From the NCBI GenBank assembly GCA_947483345.1, contig CANKNL010000060.1, forward strand, positions 1 through 12,980: a stretch of DNA of 12,980 nt, written 5' to 3'. This DNA comes from Chitinophagaceae bacterium. GTDB lineage: Bacteria > Bacteroidota > Bacteroidia > Chitinophagales > Chitinophagaceae. Shown here piece by piece: positions 7,382-12,980 of this stretch. Made by a program: the position numbers and the translations under genes. The notes under the pieces are model-generated. The model ran no database searches. It was not told where the DNA came from and saw only the letters and a program-made list of their open reading frames with translations. Position 1 is the first letter of the stretch. Each line of letters starts with the position of its first letter.

Positions 7382-8311
7382 TTATTTATTCAGGAATAAA
7401 TCAAAAATTACAAAGATGGCGAAAACAACAGATGCTATACCATTGGTTGTAAAGAAAGCCATATTTACTTTACTAAGATCATTTGGTTTTACCAATGTAT
7501 GCTGGTAAATTAATAAGCTGCAGAAAATGGCAACGCCTATCCAATACCAAATTCCAAAATGGCCATAAACCCCGGCACTAATAACACAAACTGCAGAAAG
7601 CACATGCAGTAAATTGGAAACTATTAATGCCTTTGATTTGCCCAATGCTGCAGGAATGGAATGTAGTTGATTGCTTTTATCAAATTCTTCATCCTGTAAT
7701 GCATAAATGATATCGAATCCACTTACCCAAAATAAAACGCTAAATGAAAACAGGATGGGTAATAATGCAAAGGTTCCGGTTACGGCCAGGTAAGCACCAA
7801 TAGGTGCCAGGCTTAAACCTGTGCCCAACACCAAATGGCATAAGGCTGTAAAGCGCTTGGTGTAACTGTAAAACAAAACCACAAACAAGGCAACAGCAGA
7901 TAAATAAAAACAAATTTTATTGATGAAGTAGCAACAGGCAATAAATAGTAAACAGTTTATTATAACAAACTGTAAAGCGTTGTTTGATGTTATGATACCC
8001 GAAGGAATTTCCCGTACAGCAGTTCTTGGATTTTTGGCATCATAATTTTTATCCAGCCAACGATTAAAAGCCATGGCAGCAGATCGGGCAAAGATCATGC
8101 AGAGTATGACAATAATAAAAATCCAAAATTGATGATAAAAGAACAGGGTAGTCTTTTTCGACAGCGGCAGTGCACTAAATTGGTAAATCTTAACCCAGGG
8201 GATTCTTACTAAGTCTCGGATTCCCAAAAAAAATCCAATTAATGCAAATGGCATTGCAAAAATGGTGTGAGAGAATTTTACGAGAGATAGGTATTTTTTT
8301 ACTGTAGACAT
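7382..8311 (-). CDS. ubiA: UbiA-family polyprenyltransferase (quinone biosynthesis)
   Basis: 309 residues, very hydrophobic, with about eight or nine transmembrane segments. UbiA-family enzymes join a polyprenyl diphosphate to an aromatic ring at the membrane. The first Asp-rich motif is FNRWLDKNYDAKNPRT (82-97, with Asp87 and Asp91) and the second is DIIYALQDEEFDK (200-212, with Asp200, Asp207 and Asp211); SIPAALGKSKAL (218-229) follows as expected. These Asp residues bind magnesium and the diphosphate. The protein resembles the '4-hydroxybenzoate prenyltransferase-like' branch, but Bacteroidota normally use menaquinone, so the true substrate may be a menaquinone intermediate such as that of MqnP in the futalosine pathway; the symbol denotes the family only. 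A polar insertion (about 33-57) lies between the first two membrane helices. It starts 21 bases after the methyltransferase stop. Confidence 0.88.
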   Translation of the reverse strand: MSTVKKYLSLVKFSHTIFAMPFALIGFFLGIRDLVRIPWVKIYQFSALPLSKKTTLFFYHQFWIFIIVILCMIFARSAAMAFNRWLDKNYDAKNPRTAVREIPSGIITSNNALQFVIINCLLFIACCYFINKICFYLSAVALFVVLFYSYTKRFTALCHLVLGTGLSLAPIGAYLAVTGTFALLPILFSFSVLFWVSGFDIIYALQDEEFDKSNQLHSIPAALGKSKALIVSNLLHVLSAVCVISAGVYGHFGIWYWIGVAIFCSLLIYQHTLVKPNDLSKVNMAFFTTNGIASVVFAIFVIFDLFLNK

Positions 8312-8313
8312 TA

Positions 8314-8341
8314 ATAACTCATAATTTATAACTCATAATTT
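8314..8341. repeat. Heptamer tandem repeat between trmH-like gene and ubiA (4 x 7 bases)
   Basis: Two copies of a 14-base unit, each made of heptamers ATAACTC and ATAATTT, run without interruption. TAA occurs at 8315, 8322, 8329 and 8336, covering all three plus frames; minus-strand stops at 8319-8321, 8326-8328 and 8333-8335 cover all three minus frames. The last of these is the actual TGA stop of the methyltransferase gene, and the tract begins three bases upstream of the ubiA ATG. Confidence 0.85.
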
Positions 8342-8872
8342 TCTCCGCACAATTTCCCATAGAACAACACCGGCTGCTGTGGCAATATTTAATGAATGCT
8401 TCATACCCAGTTGTGGTATTTCAATGCATCCATCGCATTGTAAAATGGTGTCCTGCTCTACGCCGGTTACTTCGTTGCCAAAAATAACAGCCATTTTTTC
8501 ACTTGTATTAAATTTCAACAACTGAAGCTGGTGGCTATTTATGGCCTGCTCTACGGCATAAATGGTATAACCCTTTTCTTTCAAATCTTTGATGGCTTCA
8601 GTGGCATTTGCAAAATGTTTCCAGTCAACAGTTTCTTCGGCACCCAGTGCTGTTTTTTTTATTTCTTTATGTGGCGGTATGCAGGTGTAACCGGTAATGT
8701 AAATGGCTTCCAGCAAAAAGGCATCGGCTGTTCGGAATACACTGCCCACATTATAGGCGCTGCGTATATTTTCCAATACGGCAATTAGTGGCGTTTTATC
8801 AGATTGTTTAAATTCCTCTACCGTTTTTCGGTTGAGCTCATGCATTGAAAGTTTTTTGTTTGTTGTAGTCAC
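8333..8872 (-). CDS. TrmH/SpoU-family RNA 2'-O-methyltransferase
   Basis: 179 residues. SPOUT enzymes use S-adenosylmethionine to methylate ribose 2'-OH in tRNA or rRNA and have a trefoil-knot fold. Motif 1 is ENIRSAYNVGSVFRTADA (34-51, with Asn35 and the catalytic Arg47), motif 2 is VIFGNEVTGV (129-138) and motif 3 is IEIPQLGMKHSLNIATAAGV (150-169, with Ser160-Leu-Asn). No extra RNA-binding domain is present, so the substrate cannot be told from sequence. The start is GTG 8870-8872; ATG at codon 10 is possible, but KKLSMHELNRKTVEEF matches the N terminus I recall for relatives, so the longer form is preferred. It follows pyrG by 130 bases and its stop lies within the heptamer repeat before ubiA. 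Confidence 0.9.
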   Translation of the reverse strand: MTTTNKKLSMHELNRKTVEEFKQSDKTPLIAVLENIRSAYNVGSVFRTADAFLLEAIYITGYTCIPPHKEIKKTALGAEETVDWKHFANATEAIKDLKEKGYTIYAVEQAINSHQLQLLKFNTSEKMAVIFGNEVTGVEQDTILQCDGCIEIPQLGMKHSLNIATAAGVVLWEIVRRKL

Positions 8873-8943
8873 AGATAGAGAGGTTTATATGGCAGCAGGG
8901 GTCTTGAAGTAAATTAAAAATTAATCCAATTCTGAAAAGCACC

Positions 8944-10703
<1,760 letters not shown>

Positions 10704-10796
10704 TTAATAAATATGACCAGCGAAAATTTGGGATTAAATCTTGGAGGTCGGGTAAAGATAGGATGAATATTCGGGAGGAGGAAATTTGGGGAGCGG

Positions 10797-10828
10797 TTTT
10801 ATAAAAAAAAGGATTTATTTTTATAAAA
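10797..10828 (+). promoter_or_regulatory. Paired TTTTATAAAA palindromes before the 10848 gene
   Basis: The self-complementary decamer TTTTATAAAA occurs twice, at 10797-10806 and 10819-10828, with starts 22 bases apart (about two helical turns). The second copy ends 19 bases before the ATG at 10848. It could be a pair of operator sites or part of a promoter; no standard Bacteroidota promoter with correct spacing was found. AT-rich sequence makes chance occurrence possible. Confidence 0.25.
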
Positions 10829-10847
10829 GGGTAGAAAAATTGACAGG

Positions 10848-11930
10848 ATGAAGGTTTTATTAATACTATTATTTAGTGGCATCATTCCAGTTGCTTTAAG
10901 TCAGAAAACTGAAACAATACCTGGGAGTCCTGATAAATTAAAGGTTGTTGATTTTCTTTTACTGGCAGATCAATTGGCTCCATCTGAAGTTAAGTTGCCA
11001 TTTTCTTCAATAAAAATCATCGACAGCAGATTCGACACCTCTAAAATCGGTTTTGTGCCAATTGAATATTATGTACCAACGCCAACAGCCATTCAACAAG
11101 TAATAAGTTTTAAAAAAATCAGTATTAATGCCGGCATCTCTAACTCAATAGAATCGTATTATAATGCGTATTATAAAAATTCTTTTGATCAAAGTGGGTT
11201 TCAACTTTTAATTGTGATGAAAAGATTTTGGATTTCCGGAATTGATAATTCGGCTGATACAAGACTTGATTTGGTCACCAATTTGAAAACGGCAACAAAC
11301 TTTTATTGCAAATGGGAGTATTATATAGGGAAAGGAGATACCTATCTACCTACTAAACGGATTGATACAATCATTAAAGCTGGCGACGATATTCATAGCG
11401 GTCTTTCAGAAGGCTTTAGTAAGTCAAAACAAGACTATTTTAAGTTTATATTAAAAACGTTGATAGAAATTTTAGATTTTGATAAGGCGGTTGTTGCTTA
11501 CGACAGTCAAAATAAAAAGACATTAACTGACATTCATCTTTTTAATAATAAAAGAAATAGTGTACCTGTTTTACAGGATAGTGTTGTTAAAAAAGGTGTG
11601 TATTTAAATTTTGATGATTTTGTGAACAACAGGCCTTCGATCATCGATTTTAATATAAAGAAAATGAAGTACGGAGGATTTAAAAATGAGCCCTATCTGG
11701 TAAAGCCTGATGGTGAATTAGTAAATGAATACTGGGGTTACTCAAATGGAAAGGAAATAAGATATCGCAAATTTGGGAATGAATTGATTTACCGTAAAGG
11801 CAATACATTTGAATTTTATGTGTTGGTAAAACTGAATAAAATAAGTGATGTAATGGCCGCAATAAAAGGGAATCAACTTTATTTAAGAATGCCTTACCAG
11901 TTAGATATGGAAACCGGGCTTCCGTACTAA
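10848..11930 (+). CDS. Secreted protein of unknown function
   Basis: 360 residues beginning with a signal peptide (MKVLLILLFSGIIPVALSQ). I do not recognise a named family. Residues 30-220 look mixed alpha/beta with many aromatic residues (for example FQLLIVMKRFWISGI and FYCKWEYYIGKGD). A second part from about 245 begins KKGVYLNFDDFVNNRPSI, a 'GvY.nFddF..N.Ps' pattern I associate with Bacteroidota secreted proteins of unknown role, and then runs as short beta strands (GELVNEYWGYSNGKEIRYRK, GNTFEFYVLVKLNK). There is a single Cys (in FYCKW) and no lipobox or T9SS sorting domain, so a periplasmic location is likely. It is the only complete plus-strand gene here, divergent from pyrG and overlapping proC tail to tail by four bases, and so is probably transcribed alone. 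It may be strain-specific. Confidence 0.7.
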   Translation: MKVLLILLFSGIIPVALSQKTETIPGSPDKLKVVDFLLLADQLAPSEVKLPFSSIKIIDSRFDTSKIGFVPIEYYVPTPTAIQQVISFKKISINAGISNSIESYYNAYYKNSFDQSGFQLLIVMKRFWISGIDNSADTRLDLVTNLKTATNFYCKWEYYIGKGDTYLPTKRIDTIIKAGDDIHSGLSEGFSKSKQDYFKFILKTLIEILDFDKAVVAYDSQNKKTLTDIHLFNNKRNSVPVLQDSVVKKGVYLNFDDFVNNRPSIIDFNIKKMKYGGFKNEPYLVKPDGELVNEYWGYSNGKEIRYRKFGNELIYRKGNTFEFYVLVKLNKISDVMAAIKGNQLYLRMPYQLDMETGLPY

Positions 11931-12721
11931 CCTTTCACAATTTTATGATAACTGGTTGAAATGCCTTTTATCAATGATGAACTAAAACCCCTGTGTTCCA
12001 TTTCATTCAATCCCGCTATGGTACAGCCTTTTGGCGTGGTCACTTTATCAATCTCCTGTTCGGGATGTGTACCTTTTTGTAAGAGCAGATCGGCTGCACC
12101 CTTTACAGTTTGGGCAGCAATTAAATTGGCGGTTACGGCATCAAAACCAATTTCGATGCCACCCTGTATATTGGCACGTATATAACGCATCGCATAAGCT
12201 GTACCGCAGGCGCCCAGTACGGTGGCGGCATCCATCAAATTTTCATTGATAACAACCACTTTGCCTAAAGCAGCAAACAGGTTTTTTACATAGGCTATTT
12301 GTTTATCTGTTGCATTGGTAACGCTGATGCAGGTCATACTCTCCTGAATGGCAATGGCTGTATTAGGCATGGCCCTGAAGACCGGTAATTTCTTTTTTAT
12401 AATGTGTTCTATATCTTTTATCAGTACACCGGTAACAACCGATACCAGGATATGATTTGGTGTTAATACTTTTTTAAAACTGGTCAGCACTTCCGAAACC
12501 TGGTAGGGTTTAACAGCAAGAATAACCAGCTCACTTTGTTTTACAGCCGCTGCATTATCAGAACTGATATTGATTCCTTTAACTTCCAGGTTTTTTAGAG
12601 TTGCCGTTTGTCTTTTAGTAACTGTAATATCTGTTGCTTTGCAGAATTTGCTTTTTAATAATCCCTCTGCAATGGCAGAACCTAAATTTCCGCCACCGAT
12701 AATGGCAATTTTATTTTTCAT
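11927..12721 (-). CDS. proC: Pyrroline-5-carboxylate reductase
   Basis: 264 residues, standard size. It catalyses the last step of proline synthesis, reducing pyrroline-5-carboxylate with NAD(P)H in the cytoplasm. The Rossmann motif is IIGGGNLGSAIAEGL (7-21), followed by LAVKPYQ (68-74), VFRAMPNTAIAI (114-125) and the C-terminal signature VTTPKGCTIAGLNEMEHRGF (227-246). The segment usually written GSGPAY reads GACGTAY (170-176), a variant I recall from other Bacteroidota, so not taken as loss of function. ATG 12719-12721 is the evident start. It lies nine bases downstream of hldD on the same strand and is likely co-transcribed with it. Its TAG stop overlaps the stop of the opposing gene. Confidence 0.96.
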   Translation of the reverse strand: MKNKIAIIGGGNLGSAIAEGLLKSKFCKATDITVTKRQTATLKNLEVKGINISSDNAAAVKQSELVILAVKPYQVSEVLTSFKKVLTPNHILVSVVTGVLIKDIEHIIKKKLPVFRAMPNTAIAIQESMTCISVTNATDKQIAYVKNLFAALGKVVVINENLMDAATVLGACGTAYAMRYIRANIQGGIEIGFDAVTANLIAAQTVKGAADLLLQKGTHPEQEIDKVTTPKGCTIAGLNEMEHRGFSSSLIKGISTSYHKIVKG

Positions 12722-12730
12722 TATTTTTTT

Positions 12731-12980
12731 TTAATAGAACCTGTTTTGCGAAAGGTAGTTTCTAACATAATCATCAATGCCTTTCTCCAGTGAATAAAAA
12801 TCTTTGTGATAACCGGCAGCTTTTAATTTATCCATACTGGCTTCGGTAAAGTATTGATATCTATCACGGATGTCTTCGGGTATATCAATGTATTCAATAT
12901 GGGGCTGCAGATCCAATCCGGCAAAAGTTGATTTTACTAGTGCATTAAATGACCTGGCTTTACCAGTGCCCAGATTATAA
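12731..12980 (-). CDS. hldD: ADP-glyceromanno-heptose 6-epimerase, C-terminal part
   Basis: The frame is open to the window edge and gives 82 residues ending in TAA at 12731-12733. It begins YNLGTGKARSFNAL, followed by IEYIDIPEDIRDRYQYFTEA and KLKAAGY, then a C-terminal helix (LEKGIDDYVRNYL). These match the end of HldD (RfaD), the extended-SDR enzyme that converts ADP-D-glycero-manno-heptose to the L-glycero form for the inner core of lipopolysaccharide; PEDIRDRYQYFTEA is its substrate-side signature. The N-terminal NAD-binding half is outside the window. The TTG at 12914-12916 is an internal Leu codon, not a start. The downstream neighbour proC follows after nine bases. Confidence 0.92.
   Translation of the reverse strand, partial: YNLGTGKARSFNALVKSTFAGLDLQPHIEYIDIPEDIRDRYQYFTEASMDKLKAAGYHKDFYSLEKGIDDYVRNYLSQNRFY

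Noticed and set aside
10742..10793. G-rich purine stretch as a G-quadruplex
   Set aside because: Only three runs of three or more G's are present, with long gaps, so a standard four-run quadruplex cannot form.

Overview
The window looks like a piece of a Bacteroidota chromosome, most likely Chitinophagaceae or a close relative. Four things point that way: a type IX secretion (T9SS) sorting domain on the protein at 5523-6053, several signal peptides ending in an AQ-type cleavage site, Bacteroidota-style promoters (TTG, about 20 bases, then TAnnTTTG) upstream of def, and Bacteroidota-like variants of ProC and CTP synthase. These assignments rest on motif recognition only; no database was searched. 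The DNA is AT-rich. I see no rRNA, tRNA, CRISPR array, insertion sequence or phage gene, and no gene-free stretch longer than 300 bases.

Layout: a plus-strand fragment of a DsbA-like thioredoxin-fold protein (1-234) converges on a long minus-strand block. In transcription order from the right, that block has pyrG (CTP synthase), a TrmH/SpoU-family RNA methyltransferase, a UbiA-family prenyltransferase, ruvX and def (peptide deformylase). These are followed by an envelope cluster: a small T9SS cargo protein, a 1049-residue secreted protein with six 86-residue repeats, a conserved secreted protein of unknown function, and a transglutaminase-fold protein that seems to have lost its catalytic cysteine. 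Right of pyrG a lone plus-strand secreted protein (10848-11930) meets proC tail to tail, and the end of hldD (ADP-heptose epimerase, LPS core) lies just upstream of proC.

The right and central genes are core housekeeping: nucleotide synthesis, RNA modification, quinone prenylation, protein maturation, proline synthesis and LPS core. The left half is accessory cell-surface material. The unusual content lies in gene architecture and junctions. Three consecutive junctions (pyrG/trmH, trmH/ubiA, ubiA/ruvX) each carry a different tandem repeat with a period of exactly 7 bases, placing stop codons in nearly every frame. ruvX appears to start at CTG, just after a 10-codon leader ORF encoded by one of these tracts. 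A terminator-like hairpin sits right before the pyrG start codon. A perfect 24-base palindrome plus nine T's ends the repeat-protein transcript while containing the start codon of the next gene. The six-repeat protein shows recent homogenisation and an odd/even alternation at two positions.

I do not see a convincing new multi-gene system. The best candidates for something undescribed are the heptamer junction elements, the terminator/start-codon overlap and the envelope pair at 2324-6053.
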